Shown here piece after piece: positions 9,614 to 18,087 of a stretch of DNA of 64,000 nucleotides. Below the pieces are notes generated by a model. The model made no database searches, was not told the origin of the DNA, and saw nothing but the letters and a program-made list of their open reading frames with translations. Both the position numbers and the translations under genes were made by a program. The DNA comes from a virus. The stretch covers positions 276,496-340,495 of IMG/VR virus record IMGVR_UViG_3300035183_000733. One strand, written 5' to 3'. Position 1 is the stretch's first letter. The number at the start of each line of letters is the position of its first letter.

Positions 9614-10264
9614 ATGGAGAAGAAACCGTCGCAGCAATTCAAGGACTACATAACGGAGAACCGCTCGTTCGACTTGTCCGTTAAGAATTCGTATTCCTTG
9701 TGGTTGTCTAAGTACGTAAAGAAGAAGGATGAGCAACCGCAGGAGAAGGTGTCCGACAAGGATCTGATAACCGGGAAGATGTACACGTTTGCGTACATGA
9801 GTAGGGAGAAGATAAACGAGAATACGCAGTACGTGGACCACAGACCGGTTCTGTTCAGCATGGGCAAGGTTACGCGAGGCGGCAAGGAGTTCGAGTCGGG
9901 TATAAACTTCAACGTCATACCGTTCAAGCCGAGACTGATGATACTCGACCGCATCCACAAGTTCTACGCGTCGACCATAGAGCAGAACTGGAACAACCTG
10001 GACAACGGCAAGGCTGGGAAGAAGCCTATGAAGATAAACTATGCCATAGCCAAGAAGATACTGGTCGGGACGGGCTGGGAGATGGGCTACCAGGTCTTCG
10101 ACAGAAAGAGCATGCAGAAGCTTGAGATAATTGATTATGCGGACTGGACCGCCATGTGCGCCGTTTACACTAAGGCAATCCGTGGCAAGCAAATCAAAGA
10201 CATCTGGTCTGAATATATAAAAAGGATGGCAAACCCGCAGGTGGACAACCTAAACGATAACTAA
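9614..10264 (+). CDS. T4-type structural protein of uncertain role, 216 aa
   Basis: A soluble protein with a LITGKMYTFAYMSRE segment and HRPVLFSMG block near residues 45-85, a style seen in T4-like virion proteins of cyanophages, but I cannot assign it firmly. It lies between gp4-like and portal genes, 13 bases after one and two bases before the other, so a head or neck role is likely by context. A late-type TATATAAAA box lies inside its 3' end, probably for the portal. Confidence 0.5.
   Translation: MEKKPSQQFKDYITENRSFDLSVKNSYSLWLSKYVKKKDEQPQEKVSDKDLITGKMYTFAYMSREKINENTQYVDHRPVLFSMGKVTRGGKEFESGINFNVIPFKPRLMILDRIHKFYASTIEQNWNNLDNGKAGKKPMKINYAIAKKILVGTGWEMGYQVFDRKSMQKLEIIDYADWTAMCAVYTKAIRGKQIKDIWSEYIKRMANPQVDNLNDN
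10214..10222 (+). promoter_or_regulatory. Candidate late promoter inside the upstream gene
   Basis: TATATAAAA lies 45 bases before the portal ATG, inside the 3' end of the preceding coding region. Confidence 0.35.
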
Positions 10265-10266
10265 CA

Positions 10267-11874
10267 ATGGCAGGATTTTTGGACAGGATCTCAGGAGGGT
10301 CACTAATATCAAACATACAGGCGAGGGTCAAAAATCTCGCGAACCTTGGTATTCGCTATGACGACAAGGTCATAAAGAACTCCATGGCCATCGGCGCAAC
10401 CGAGGGCAAGTTCCTTAAGCAGGGTGTTCTCGGCGACGAGGCGCTCATGTATTCGTTATCGATGGCCGACGTTGGCGCAAAGAAGTACGTGGCGTTCTTT
10501 GATAAGGACTACGCCGCGCGCAGGGAGTTCTTGCGCAAGTTCTCCATGAACGGAGAGATCCAGTGGATACTCGATACTATAACCGACGAGGCTGTTGTGC
10601 AGGACGAGCGTCAGTTTTTCTGCTATACGACACCGCTCTCTCTCGACGTCAACGACGAGGTGAAGGAGGCGTACGAAGAGAATTTCAAGAAGCTGTACAC
10701 GTACTTCCACTTCAACGACGACATCACGGCCTGGCAGTACTTCTACCAGCTGATGGTCGACGGGTTCCTCGCATTCGAGATAATATGGGACGACAATGCG
10801 GAAAAGATAATAGGTTTTAAAGAGCTCGATGCCATCACGCTGCGCCCTGGCGTCGAGAAGCAACCGGACGGCACGTTCAAGAACGTGTGGTACCAGAACG
10901 AGAACGACATACACCTCAAGCGCAAACTGTACGACTCGCAGGTCATATACATCGCGTACGCCAAGGGCAACTCAATATCGAGGGTATCGTACGTGGAGCG
11001 ACTTATACGCTCGTTCAACTTGCTCCGTATAATGGAGCACACCCGCGTTATATGGTCCGTGATGAACGCGTCGTTCCGTATGAAGATGGTTGTGCCTATC
11101 GGTTCCAAGTCGCCGCAGAAGGCTAAAGAATCGCTCGGAGAGTTGTTGACAATATACAAGGAGGACGTTAGGCTCGACCAGGATTCGGGTGAGCTGTTCA
11201 TAAACGGAAGGCCGAACATACCTTTCTACAAGAACTACATGTTCCCTAATAAGAACGGTGAGCAGGTGGACATTGAGACCATTGGCGGCACCGGTCCGGA
11301 ACTATCCGACACTGCGCAGCTCGATTACTTCTACAACAAATTAAAGCTTGACTCCAAAGTTCCGTTCGCTCGTTTCGACCGCGCAAACGGCGGGGGTCAG
11401 TTCGTTATAGGTTCGGAGGGCATGGACCGTGAGGAGGTCCGCTTCGCGAAATTCGTGAACAGGCTCAGGTCTATATTCCAGGAGATAATAGTTAAGCCGC
11501 TGTACCTGCAGATGGTGAAGGACTTCCCTGAGCTCGAGGACGACGAGATATTCAAGTCGCAGATAGGCATAAGGTTCAACAAGGACAACGTGTTCGAACG
11601 CCAGCGCGAGATGGACGTGCTCACTAAGACCGCCGAGTTCCTTGGTGCGATGAAGGAGATACAGACAATAAGGGGCGGAGAAGAGACGTCATACTTCCAT
11701 CCGAAGTTCTTGATCGAGCGCTACATGTTCTTGCCTCAGGCCGACCTTGACCTGAACGAGAGATACTGGAAGGAAGACAAGGACGCTGGCAATGCGCCTG
11801 GCGGTGGTAAAGAAGGTGAAGAAGGCGGTGGTGAGAAAGAAGAAGGCGGTGGCGGAGGGGGATTCAGCCTATAA
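10267..11874 (+). CDS. 20: Portal vertex protein (T4 gp20-like)
   Basis: A 535-aa portal protein. Typical elements are GEIQWILDTITDEAVV near residue 97, WQYFYQLMVDGFLAFEIIWD near 157, a central LIRSFNLLRIMEHTRVIWSVMNA helix and FARFDRANGGGQF with a downstream QIGIRFNKDN segment. T4 gp20 is 524 aa. It forms the dodecameric ring through which DNA is packaged. The final 35 residues are an unusual Gly/Glu low-complexity tail. It is separated by two bases from the upstream gene. Confidence 0.88.
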   Translation: MAGFLDRISGGSLISNIQARVKNLANLGIRYDDKVIKNSMAIGATEGKFLKQGVLGDEALMYSLSMADVGAKKYVAFFDKDYAARREFLRKFSMNGEIQWILDTITDEAVVQDERQFFCYTTPLSLDVNDEVKEAYEENFKKLYTYFHFNDDITAWQYFYQLMVDGFLAFEIIWDDNAEKIIGFKELDAITLRPGVEKQPDGTFKNVWYQNENDIHLKRKLYDSQVIYIAYAKGNSISRVSYVERLIRSFNLLRIMEHTRVIWSVMNASFRMKMVVPIGSKSPQKAKESLGELLTIYKEDVRLDQDSGELFINGRPNIPFYKNYMFPNKNGEQVDIETIGGTGPELSDTAQLDYFYNKLKLDSKVPFARFDRANGGGQFVIGSEGMDREEVRFAKFVNRLRSIFQEIIVKPLYLQMVKDFPELEDDEIFKSQIGIRFNKDNVFERQREMDVLTKTAEFLGAMKEIQTIRGGEETSYFHPKFLIERYMFLPQADLDLNERYWKEDKDAGNAPGGGKEGEEGGGEKEEGGGGGGFSL

Positions 11875-11951
11875 TCCGGAACATAATCTAATCTAAATGT
11901 AAAAATACGCATTCATTCAACGGTATAGAATACACCGGTGACAAGTTCGAA

Positions 11952-12167
11952 GTGAGGGGCGGAGTTCTGTACGTTGACGAGAATGCCGTTGCCGATTTTA
12001 GGCAGGACACCGAGTACGTCTCCATATCCGGTGATGGCAACCTGTTCTGTGATTCTAAAGTGATAGTCGAGGGACAATTTGCCGGATCGATAAACGCCGA
12101 TAAGGTGATAATAAACGGGGAGTTCACCGGCAAGATAAACGCTAACAAAGTAACGGACAATAGATGA
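11952..12167 (+). CDS. Small beta-repeat protein, start uncertain
   Basis: A short protein made of repeating Val/Gly/Asn strands (VEGQFAGSINADKVIINGEFTGKINANKV), reminiscent of bactofilin-type beta-helix rungs. The given start is GTG. Coding character continues upstream in frame (NGIEYTGDKFE), but there is no start there. An ATG at 11897 would be in frame only if the T at 11900 were absent (ATG-T-AAAAATACG). This is either a sequencing insertion or a real lesion. It overlaps the next gene by four bases. Confidence 0.45.
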   Translation: MRGGVLYVDENAVADFRQDTEYVSISGDGNLFCDSKVIVEGQFAGSINADKVIINGEFTGKINANKVTDNR

Positions 12168-12484
12168 AAATAATAAAGCGATTCAATGACGGAACCGCAC
12201 TCGTACAACGGGGCGAATGTCAGCCGGAGATCATAAAAATCGAAGACATAAAAGAAGAGGACAGAGCATGCAAGGTCACCATAGTGTCGCTCGACGACGA
12301 CGGGTTCGTCATAGAAGGAACGGACCTTCACGTTACCATAAGCAGCAAGTCCAAGCTGCACATAAAGGTAGACACACCCGACGAGCAGTACCAAGGCACC
12401 GTCCTCGGTGATAAACTCCTCGAATTCATGCAGAATCTGATAAAGATACTCGAAACACCGACAATAGCAAGGCCCTCCAAATAA
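12164..12484 (+). CDS. Small virion-associated protein candidate, 106 aa
   Basis: The first 35 residues form a small beta barrel-like segment (KIIKRFNDGTALVQRG). The rest has alternating hydrophilic strands (LHVTISSKSKLHIKV) followed by VLGDKLLEFMQNLIKIL. This strand-then-GDKL pattern is common at the end of baseplate spike and hub proteins. The function is not established. It overlaps the preceding gene by four bases and is followed by a terminator. Confidence 0.5.
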   Translation: MKIIKRFNDGTALVQRGECQPEIIKIEDIKEEDRACKVTIVSLDDDGFVIEGTDLHVTISSKSKLHIKVDTPDEQYQGTVLGDKLLEFMQNLIKILETPTIARPSK

Positions 12485-12500
12485 GAGGGCCTTCTTATTT
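12469..12500 (+). terminator. Terminator after the portal operon
   Basis: AAGGCCCT / AGGGCCTT, an 8-bp stem with a 9-base loop, followed by CTTATTT. It overlaps the last codons of the upstream gene. Confidence 0.75.
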
Positions 12501-12543
12501 CCCGTGAGTAGGAACATAGGCGCATCCGGAATATAAAAAGGTT

Positions 12544-13173
12544 ATGGAGAAGAAAGACACCCTATATTTCATGTTCAAGATTGATGTTGGCAATGCCAGT
12601 GAGCAGCAGGCGAGAGAATGTGCGGCCGCCGTGAACCAGATGATTAGCAGCAAACAGAAGCCCGACGACCAGTACTTCGAGAAGTGGTTCGTCCTGCCGG
12701 TTCGTGACGAGGGCACGAGCATAGAGCTGATATACCCGCCGTCCGACGGCGCGCGCGAGCAGATGGAGATGCGCTATGACCAGTTTATGGAAGAGCTCGA
12801 CGACATTTTGAACCGCAAGTCGGTCGACGAGTATTTTGAGGAGGACTTGAACAAGGCCTGCGAGAACGGCAGATTTATCGGTCAGATTGGTTACCCCATA
12901 GACGATAACAGACTCGAACCTGTCAACCTAAAGAATGCTTCGCACATTGTTAACAGCTTTTCTATAGAGGACGGAATTTTGTGGGCGAACGTCAAAGTAC
13001 TCGACACGCCGCCTGGTAAAATCCTACAGGGACTTCTCGACAGGAATCTCGTGGTGTTCAGGCCCGTAGTGGAAGGCTCTGTTGAGAGGATAGGCGAGAC
13101 GGATTATGCGCGCATCAAAAAATTCTTGGGTGTGCACGCTATAAACATAACGGAGGATTCGTTCAATGTTTGA
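12544..13173 (+). CDS. Prohead-protease-like fold, catalytic residues apparently lost
   Basis: The C-terminal half follows the T4 gp21 prohead protease pattern: RFIGQIGYPIDDNRLEP, then a segment NASHIVNSFSIEDGILWANVKVLDTPPGK, then QGLLDRNLVVFRPVVEG. In active enzymes the first block reads GELNHP with the catalytic His and the last reads GVSSRG with the catalytic Ser. Here these are GQIGYP and FRPVV, so neither catalytic residue is seen. The N-terminal 100 residues are unrelated and helical. It may be a structural or scaffolding derivative, or just a similar fold. It sits close to the portal gene, where T4 places gp21. Confidence 0.4.
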   Translation: MEKKDTLYFMFKIDVGNASEQQARECAAAVNQMISSKQKPDDQYFEKWFVLPVRDEGTSIELIYPPSDGAREQMEMRYDQFMEELDDILNRKSVDEYFEEDLNKACENGRFIGQIGYPIDDNRLEPVNLKNASHIVNSFSIEDGILWANVKVLDTPPGKILQGLLDRNLVVFRPVVEGSVERIGETDYARIKKFLGVHAINITEDSFNV

Positions 13174-13558
13174 CTCGAATTTTTACGAGCTTGCGCCAGG
13201 TTCCATAGGCAAGTTGTTCTACAAGCGCAACACCATGAGTGAGGACGAAAAGCAAGCGTACGTGAGCAAGATGACCGGTGAGAGGATGCGAGCGTTCCTC
13301 ATGAACTCAACTTACGGCATGAATGCCAACGGACCAACTGACCCACAGGAAGCGTACAACAAGGCCAGGCGAGACTCGTGGAACGAGCTCGACGGCGGTG
13401 TAGGCGCCGAGACGCTGGAGATATACGTACAAATAGGGCAGAAGGAGTCAATGGACCTAATAACTAAAATAGAATCGTCCCAGGGGTTCGTGTGTTGGAC
13501 CGATTCGGATTTTGTGAATCAAATAAAACAAAGATATAATGAGGACAATCGTGGTTAA
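13166..13558 (+). CDS. Hypothetical protein, 130 aa
   Basis: Not recognised. It is soluble and mixed alpha/beta, with many polar residues. It overlaps the previous gene by eight bases and the following P-loop remnant by about 20 bases. Confidence 0.5.
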   Translation: MFDSNFYELAPGSIGKLFYKRNTMSEDEKQAYVSKMTGERMRAFLMNSTYGMNANGPTDPQEAYNKARRDSWNELDGGVGAETLEIYVQIGQKESMDLITKIESSQGFVCWTDSDFVNQIKQRYNEDNRG

Positions 13559-13813
13559 CCTATTCTCAGGGCCGGGCGCCGGCAAATCGATGTTCCAGGC
13601 GGGCCTTTACTGGGAGCTGAAGTGGAAGGGAGTCAACGCCGACGTCTTCGACAAGCAGCACCACAGAGGGTGAAGAAGTTCCTGAACGACAACGGCATCG
13701 AATATATCACCATAAAGAGCAAGAAGACATCACTAAGGGTGCTGACGAGCCTGGTTATGAAGGAACTGAAGAAGTCCGGGTGGAAGAAGTCCAACGTCAA
13801 AACAGGGAAATGA
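13539..13813 (+). pseudogene. Remnant of a phage P-loop nucleotide kinase/ATPase
   Basis: The ATG at 13539 opens a reading NLFSGPGAGKSMFQAGLYWELK with a perfect Walker A, the start of a P-loop family common in large phages. After about 40 residues it reads VFDKQHHRG and stops. The family normally has a long acidic middle before its FAKQHHR-like motif, so roughly 30 residues or more appear deleted. Then, in another frame, comes VKKFLNDNGIEYITIK, the usual C-terminal end. An internal deletion plus a frameshift best explains this. The third frame runs into the next gene with an ATGA overlap. Confidence 0.6.
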
Positions 13814-14532
13814 GCACAAAAATTTACGACGCATACAGGGTGCCGAAGTCGGTGGACCTGCGAGATCTGCTAAACAGGATGAAAAGCGCGAGCACCGAAG
13901 CGCTCGCCAAGGACCATGATTATTTGTACCTGCTACACGCACTGTCTGTCGCCAAGGCGGCGCAGGAGGTGGAGTCCGGTTCCAGCGACTACAGGGCGAA
14001 GGATATACTAAAGGAGAACGAAGAGAACAAGTTTGGGTTCACCTCATTGTTCTGGCTCGAGCACTGCTGCAAGGAAGCGGCCATGAGCCACCAGCAGAAC
14101 CTGATGGCCATAGAGTTCTCGATGTCCCTGTGGCCTGACGAGGAACACTGGTACATAAAGTTCTTCGTCAATTGGTGTGGGTTCAACCGGAAGATGATGA
14201 ACGCCGTGCTGGAGGCATGCCCGGAACTGGAGGACTTCCACTACCAGAACCAGACCGACCCGCCTGACGACATACCGTACGAGGAATTCAAGAAGCGCGA
14301 TCAGAAGTGGGAGGAGCTCACCAAGCCTAACGGGAACTACAGGAACATGCTGCAGTTCATCGTGTTCGATCACAACGACCTGTCCGAACTCATACGCAAG
14401 TACTGGTGGACCGGCGAGCAGGACCTTTACAAGCACCTTGCGTACAAGTTCGACAAGAAGGTGTTGAAGGAAAGGGGGGACGAGGAAGGCGAAACAAAAA
14501 CAACCGAGGAGATAGAAAATAACAATGAATAA
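13810..14532 (+). CDS. Hypothetical protein, 240 aa
   Basis: The start is chosen at ATG 13810, which overlaps the preceding stop as ATGA; an earlier GTG-type start at 13780 is less likely. The protein is Trp/Tyr-rich and helical (FWLEHCCKEAAMSHQQN, WPDEEHWYIKFFVNWCGF) with an acidic C-terminal tail of Glu/Lys/Thr. No family is recognised. It overlaps the thymidylate-synthase-family gene by eight bases and is probably co-translated with it. Confidence 0.6.
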   Translation: MSTKIYDAYRVPKSVDLRDLLNRMKSASTEALAKDHDYLYLLHALSVAKAAQEVESGSSDYRAKDILKENEENKFGFTSLFWLEHCCKEAAMSHQQNLMAIEFSMSLWPDEEHWYIKFFVNWCGFNRKMMNAVLEACPELEDFHYQNQTDPPDDIPYEEFKKRDQKWEELTKPNGNYRNMLQFIVFDHNDLSELIRKYWWTGEQDLYKHLAYKFDKKVLKERGDEEGETKTTEEIENNNE

Positions 14533-15631
14533 CGTAGACAGACAATATCTTGACCTGTTGAGAACAGTCCTCAAGAAAGGCCGCAAGAAGGCAGACCGCA
14601 CCGGCGTGGGCACGATGAGCATGTTCGGGTACCAGATGCGCTTCGATATGCGCGAGGGTTTCCCTTTGCTCACTACCAAGAAGCTCTTCACCAAGGCTAT
14701 AGTGCATGAGCTTTTGTGGTTTTTGAAAGGTGGTGACAATATAAAGTACCTCGTCGACAATGGTGTCGGTATATGGAACGAATGGCCCTGGCAGGCTTAT
14801 ATGAAGGCGCACGACAAGCTTAAGTCGAAGCTCGACGAGGCTACTCGTAACGCGGACACGACAAGCTCCGCTGAGGAGGTTGATAATTTAAAGAGGATGC
14901 TTTCCAACCATCCACCGCTCACGCTTTCCGAGTTCGTCCTAAAGGTTCGTGAGGACAACGAATTCGCGGATAAGTGGGGAGACCTTGGCCCAGTTTACGG
15001 TAAGCAGTGGGTGTCGTGGGAAGGCACCATGGGCAAGAACAACAAGCACATAACCGTCAATCAGATCGACCTCATGCTCAAGGATCTGGCGGCAAATCCA
15101 GACTCACGCAGGATTATGGTGAGTGCGTGGAACGTGTCGCAAGTGCCGGAGATGAAATTGCCGCCGTGCCACTGGGCGTTCCAGTTGTGGACGAGGGAGC
15201 TGAGCAAAGACGAGAGAGAATCAATAGGACGCGAGCGCAACCAACTTCCGGATCAACATGATGAATGGAACCATAAAACATTTGACGAGGTCGGATTACC
15301 AAAGCGTGCTGTATCCCTAATGTTCCAGATGCGCAGCGTGGACTGTTTCCTCGGGATGCCGTTCGACATCGCATCCTACGGGATACTCCTTGAGATGATA
15401 GCGCAAGTGTCCGGTATGGTAGCGGATGAGCTGTTGGTTACCTCTGGAGACACTCACATCTACCTCAACCATCTTGAGCAGGTTAATGAACAGTTGACGA
15501 GGGAACCTTACGACCTTCCGAAGATAAAACTCAACCCGGATGTCAAGTCGATATACGACTTCAAGTTCGAGGACATTACGTTCGAGAACTACAAGGCGCA
15601 TCCGTCAATCAAGGCTGACGTAGCAATATAA
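14525..15631 (+). CDS. Thymidylate-synthase-family enzyme, predicted dCMP (hydroxy)methylase
   Basis: TS core motifs are clear: DRTGVGTMSMFGYQMRF at the N-terminus, DLGPVYGKQW, PDSRRIMVSAWN, active-site PPCHW (Cys215) and GDTHIYLNH. The protein is 368 aa against about 264 in E. coli, with two insertions (about residues 95-140 and 225-262). At the residue that chooses the pyrimidine base, TS enzymes have Asn in GLPFNIA. Here it reads GMPFDIA with Asp281. Asp at this site is the hallmark of T4 dCMP hydroxymethylase, and the preceding MRSxD also matches gp42 rather than the usual QRSxD. It may therefore make 5-methyl- or 5-hydroxymethyl-dCMP for modified DNA. Substrate choice is inference. Confidence 0.85.
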   Translation: MNNVDRQYLDLLRTVLKKGRKKADRTGVGTMSMFGYQMRFDMREGFPLLTTKKLFTKAIVHELLWFLKGGDNIKYLVDNGVGIWNEWPWQAYMKAHDKLKSKLDEATRNADTTSSAEEVDNLKRMLSNHPPLTLSEFVLKVREDNEFADKWGDLGPVYGKQWVSWEGTMGKNNKHITVNQIDLMLKDLAANPDSRRIMVSAWNVSQVPEMKLPPCHWAFQLWTRELSKDERESIGRERNQLPDQHDEWNHKTFDEVGLPKRAVSLMFQMRSVDCFLGMPFDIASYGILLEMIAQVSGMVADELLVTSGDTHIYLNHLEQVNEQLTREPYDLPKIKLNPDVKSIYDFKFEDITFENYKAHPSIKADVAI

Positions 15632-15644
15632 AACAACAATACAA

Positions 15645-16007
15645 ATGGAGAAGATCAAAGAAACAATACTGCACTTCGGAAAACCTAACGCCAACGGCAA
15701 GGTGTACGACGCAAACGACTTCCAGATGCCTTCACAGGTCCCGGTAGTAATATCCAAGCCTAACAACATGGGCATGCCCTTATTAGAGCAGGTTGGTACC
15801 GCGGTGCTGACCAAGAACGGGGCGGAGACCGTCGAGGCGGAGATAACACTCGGCGGCGGCGCGCACCTCGACTTCGCAAAGGAGAAGATCGGAAACGGTT
15901 TCAAATTTGTAGCATCTGGCGAGGGACATGTTGACGAGAGCGGCTATATTAGGGAGTACAAGATGTTGCGGATAATCATAACAGACAAACCCGCTAATAC
16001 TTACTAA
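15645..16007 (+). CDS. Hypothetical protein, 120 aa
   Basis: The N-terminus HFGKPNANGKVYDANDF resembles the NGRVYP-type opening of head-maturation proteases, but no protease domain follows. The rest is a small beta-rich domain with a Gly-rich turn (ITLGGGAH). The function is unknown. It follows the TS-family gene after 13 bases. Confidence 0.5.
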   Translation: MEKIKETILHFGKPNANGKVYDANDFQMPSQVPVVISKPNNMGMPLLEQVGTAVLTKNGAETVEAEITLGGGAHLDFAKEKIGNGFKFVASGEGHVDESGYIREYKMLRIIITDKPANTY

Positions 16008-16008
16008 C

Positions 16009-16227
16009 GTGAAATCTGATATACGGATGAACAAGACCATCTGTCTGTATTTTGATGCGGAGGCGGTCTACATAACGAAGACTGGGTGGGGCGACTTTCA
16101 CGTCATACGCGAACTCGGCGACATAAACCAGAGTGTTTACGCGCGGATGTCTGAAGCCGAAGTCTACGCCAAGTACAAGGTTAATCCTAATATAAATTTG
16201 AACAATGATACAAGAACTCTTAACTGA
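16009..16227 (+). CDS. Small hypothetical protein
   Basis: The GTG start at 16009 immediately follows the upstream stop; an ATG at 16027 is an alternative. It encodes up to 72 residues of mixed composition. It overlaps the clamp-loader gene by 23 bases and contains its putative promoter. Confidence 0.4.
   Translation: MKSDIRMNKTICLYFDAEAVYITKTGWGDFHVIRELGDINQSVYARMSEAEVYAKYKVNPNINLNNDTRTLN
16191..16197 (+). promoter_or_regulatory. Candidate promoter TATAAAT before the clamp loader
   Basis: TATAAAT lies 7 bases before the clamp-loader ATG. It matches the core of T4 late promoters but sits inside the upstream small ORF. Confidence 0.3.
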
Positions 16228-17176
16228 GAAACTCAGACCACAGAAATTCGAGCACCTGATCCTCTGTGACAGGGTGAGGAACGCGCTCGGCAACGGCAAG
16301 CTGCACCAGAACGTACTGCTGTATAGTTCGCCTGGCACAGGCAAGACATCGGCAGCGAAGGTTCTCGTTAACGGCGCACCATTCCTCTACATCAACGCAT
16401 CCGACGAGGGTAACGTCGACACGTTGCGCACGAAGATAACCAACTTCTGCTCGACAATATCCGTGATGGACGGGCTTGACGACGGGCCAGCTACAGTGCC
16501 AACCAAGTACGTGATACTCGACGAGATCGACGGCGGTTCCGACCAGTTCTACAAGGCGCTCCGTGCCACCATAGAGAAGTTTGCGAAGAACACAAGGTTC
16601 ATAGCGACCTGCAACCACATAAACAAAGTGCCAGAGCCGGTGCAGTCGAGGTTCGAGTGCATAAACTTCGACTTCGTGAACAAGGAGGAGGAAAACCAAG
16701 TGCGCGCCGAGTGGATGAAGAGGATGGGCATGCTTATGGGCAAGCTCGGTATCGAGGCAACAGAGGGCGCGCTGAAGGAGTTCGTCGACAGGAACTTCCC
16801 GGACATGCGCTCCGCGCTAAATAAGATCCAGAACTTCCACATACAGGGGTTGAAGGTCTTAACCGCAGACAAAGTCAAGGAGCTCAACTGGGACTTCCTT
16901 GATTTGTACAAGGTGATAATGAAAAAGCCCAACCCGCTCGAAGTCTACAAGTACGTTGTGAGCGAACTGTCTCAGAAGGTAGACGAGACCATGGAGGCAC
17001 TCGGTAACGAGTTCATACTGTGGCTCGAGAAGGAACACCCGGAAAAACTGCCAGTCATTCCTCACATAATCATCGCGAACATAGATCATCAGTCCAAGCG
17101 CAATGTGGTTATAGACCAGGTTGGGTGTCTGGTGTCTCTCGTATTCACCATACAAATGAAGATACACGCGTCTTGA
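16205..17176 (+). CDS. 44: Sliding-clamp loader ATPase subunit (T4 gp44-like)
   Basis: An AAA+ clamp loader: Walker A SSPGTGKTSAAK near residues 40-50, Walker B VILDEIDG near 108-115, and QSRFEC near 142-147 where clamp loaders carry the SRC-type sensor. The length of 323 aa is the same as T4 gp44 (319). It opens the processivity clamp on DNA for the polymerase. It overlaps the next ORF (TGATG), which is in the position of the small subunit gp62. Confidence 0.9.
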   Translation: MIQELLTEKLRPQKFEHLILCDRVRNALGNGKLHQNVLLYSSPGTGKTSAAKVLVNGAPFLYINASDEGNVDTLRTKITNFCSTISVMDGLDDGPATVPTKYVILDEIDGGSDQFYKALRATIEKFAKNTRFIATCNHINKVPEPVQSRFECINFDFVNKEEENQVRAEWMKRMGMLMGKLGIEATEGALKEFVDRNFPDMRSALNKIQNFHIQGLKVLTADKVKELNWDFLDLYKVIMKKPNPLEVYKYVVSELSQKVDETMEALGNEFILWLEKEHPEKLPVIPHIIIANIDHQSKRNVVIDQVGCLVSLVFTIQMKIHAS

Positions 17177-17439
17177 TGAGGAGTGAAATTAAAATACTCG
17201 AACACAACCTGGACGCTTTCATAAACCAGGTGATGTGCAGGCGCGACCGCAACCAGCACCGCGCGTGGGCAATTTACAACCTGTCGATAAAGCAGTACGT
17301 CGATAATGATGCTGGCAGAGAGCTGAATGTTGAATACTCCCACTACTGGCACACAGGCGAGCTTACGTCGGACCAGTTCGGAGAGTACCTGAAGGAATTC
17401 AAGAACAAGATATTAAACAAAATAAGAAGCAACCCGTAG
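17176..17439 (+). CDS. Possible clamp-loader small subunit (gp62 position), 87 aa
   Basis: The ATG at 17176 overlaps the gp44-like stop, which suggests coupling. The protein is small and helical (LEHNLDAFINQVMCRRDRNQHRAW). T4 gp62 is 187 aa, so if this is the partner it is short. After the stop at 17439 the same frame continues with sensible coding (TSQGAFDENAKK) beyond a second stop, so truncation by point lesions is possible. Assignment is by position only. Confidence 0.4.
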   Translation: MRSEIKILEHNLDAFINQVMCRRDRNQHRAWAIYNLSIKQYVDNDAGRELNVEYSHYWHTGELTSDQFGEYLKEFKNKILNKIRSNP

Positions 17440-17454
17440 AACTGAACATCTCAG

Positions 17455-17860
17455 GGTGCATTCGACGAGAACGCGAAGAAGACCATGGTCCAGTGGAACC
17501 TTGGCGAGTTCAAACAGACTCATCCCAGGCTCTACTCGGCGGCGTCCATGAAGGAGTGCCAAGCTGTACAGGGATCATCACAAGGATGAGAGCTTGCGAT
17601 TGCAGAGGGTCCTCGTGGAACGCGGTTTCGTCACATGCGGCATAGTGGATGCAGCGACGACCGACAAGTCCTACTCATCCAGGAAAAATTTGTCAGATTA
17701 TTTCGCAGGTCCGAATAAATTTCTTAATTTTGTGAAACAAATGGGCGATGAGCCCGTATATAAGATAACAACAAGAACAATGAAAAAGAATTTATCACTC
17801 AGCTCACTATTGTCACTGTCACTGCTCTCCGGCAAGAGAGATAGTTGGGCCATGTCATAA
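17455..17860 (+). pseudogene. Broken ORF of unknown family
   Basis: Two adjoining frames each give plausible protein: FDENAKKTMVQWNLGEFKQT up to about 17560, then after a shift AKLYRDHHKDESLRLQRVLV continuing to about 17790. No intact start joins them. A last in-frame tail from an ATG at about 17779 is a Leu/Ser-rich hydrophobic stretch. One small indel near 17560 would restore a single ORF. The family is not recognised. It is followed by a strong terminator. Confidence 0.45.
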
Positions 17861-17880
17861 TTCTTTCAAAGATATTTGAG

Positions 17881-17914
17881 AAAGCCCGACCGAAACGTCG
17901 GGCTTTCTTATTTT
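17881..17914 (+). terminator. Terminator before the first tRNA cluster
   Basis: A perfect 10-bp stem AAAGCCCGAC / GTCGGGCTTT with a 6-base loop, followed by CTTATTTT. Confidence 0.85.
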
Positions 17915-17920
17915 ACAACT

Positions 17921-18007
17921 GGAGGGTAGACCCATGAGGTTTGGGGGCTGCCTGCTAAGCAGACTGGTCGGTGAAAACCGGCCGTGGTTCGAGTCCACTG
18001 CCCTCCA
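17921..18007 (+). tRNA. tRNA-Ser (anticodon GCT)
   Basis: The acceptor GGAGGG pairs with CCCTCC. The anticodon loop carries GCT, a long variable arm is present as expected for Ser, and the T arm is GTTCGAGTC. It is the first gene of the tRNA cluster. Confidence 0.85.
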
Positions 18008-18087
18008 CATGAATACGTCAGTAAAAGGCACGTACGCACAATTGGAAGGGTAAAGCGTAATTGGTATCGAACTAAATTTAGTGTACT

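Noticed and set aside
13780-13809. Earlier start for the 240-aa gene
   Set aside because: The extension overlaps the end of the P-loop remnant, while ATG 13810 overlaps the stop as ATGA, the pattern used throughout the window.
15645-16007. Prohead protease fragment because of NGKVYDANDF
   Set aside because: Only the short opening resembles the family; no His or Ser motif and the rest is unrelated.
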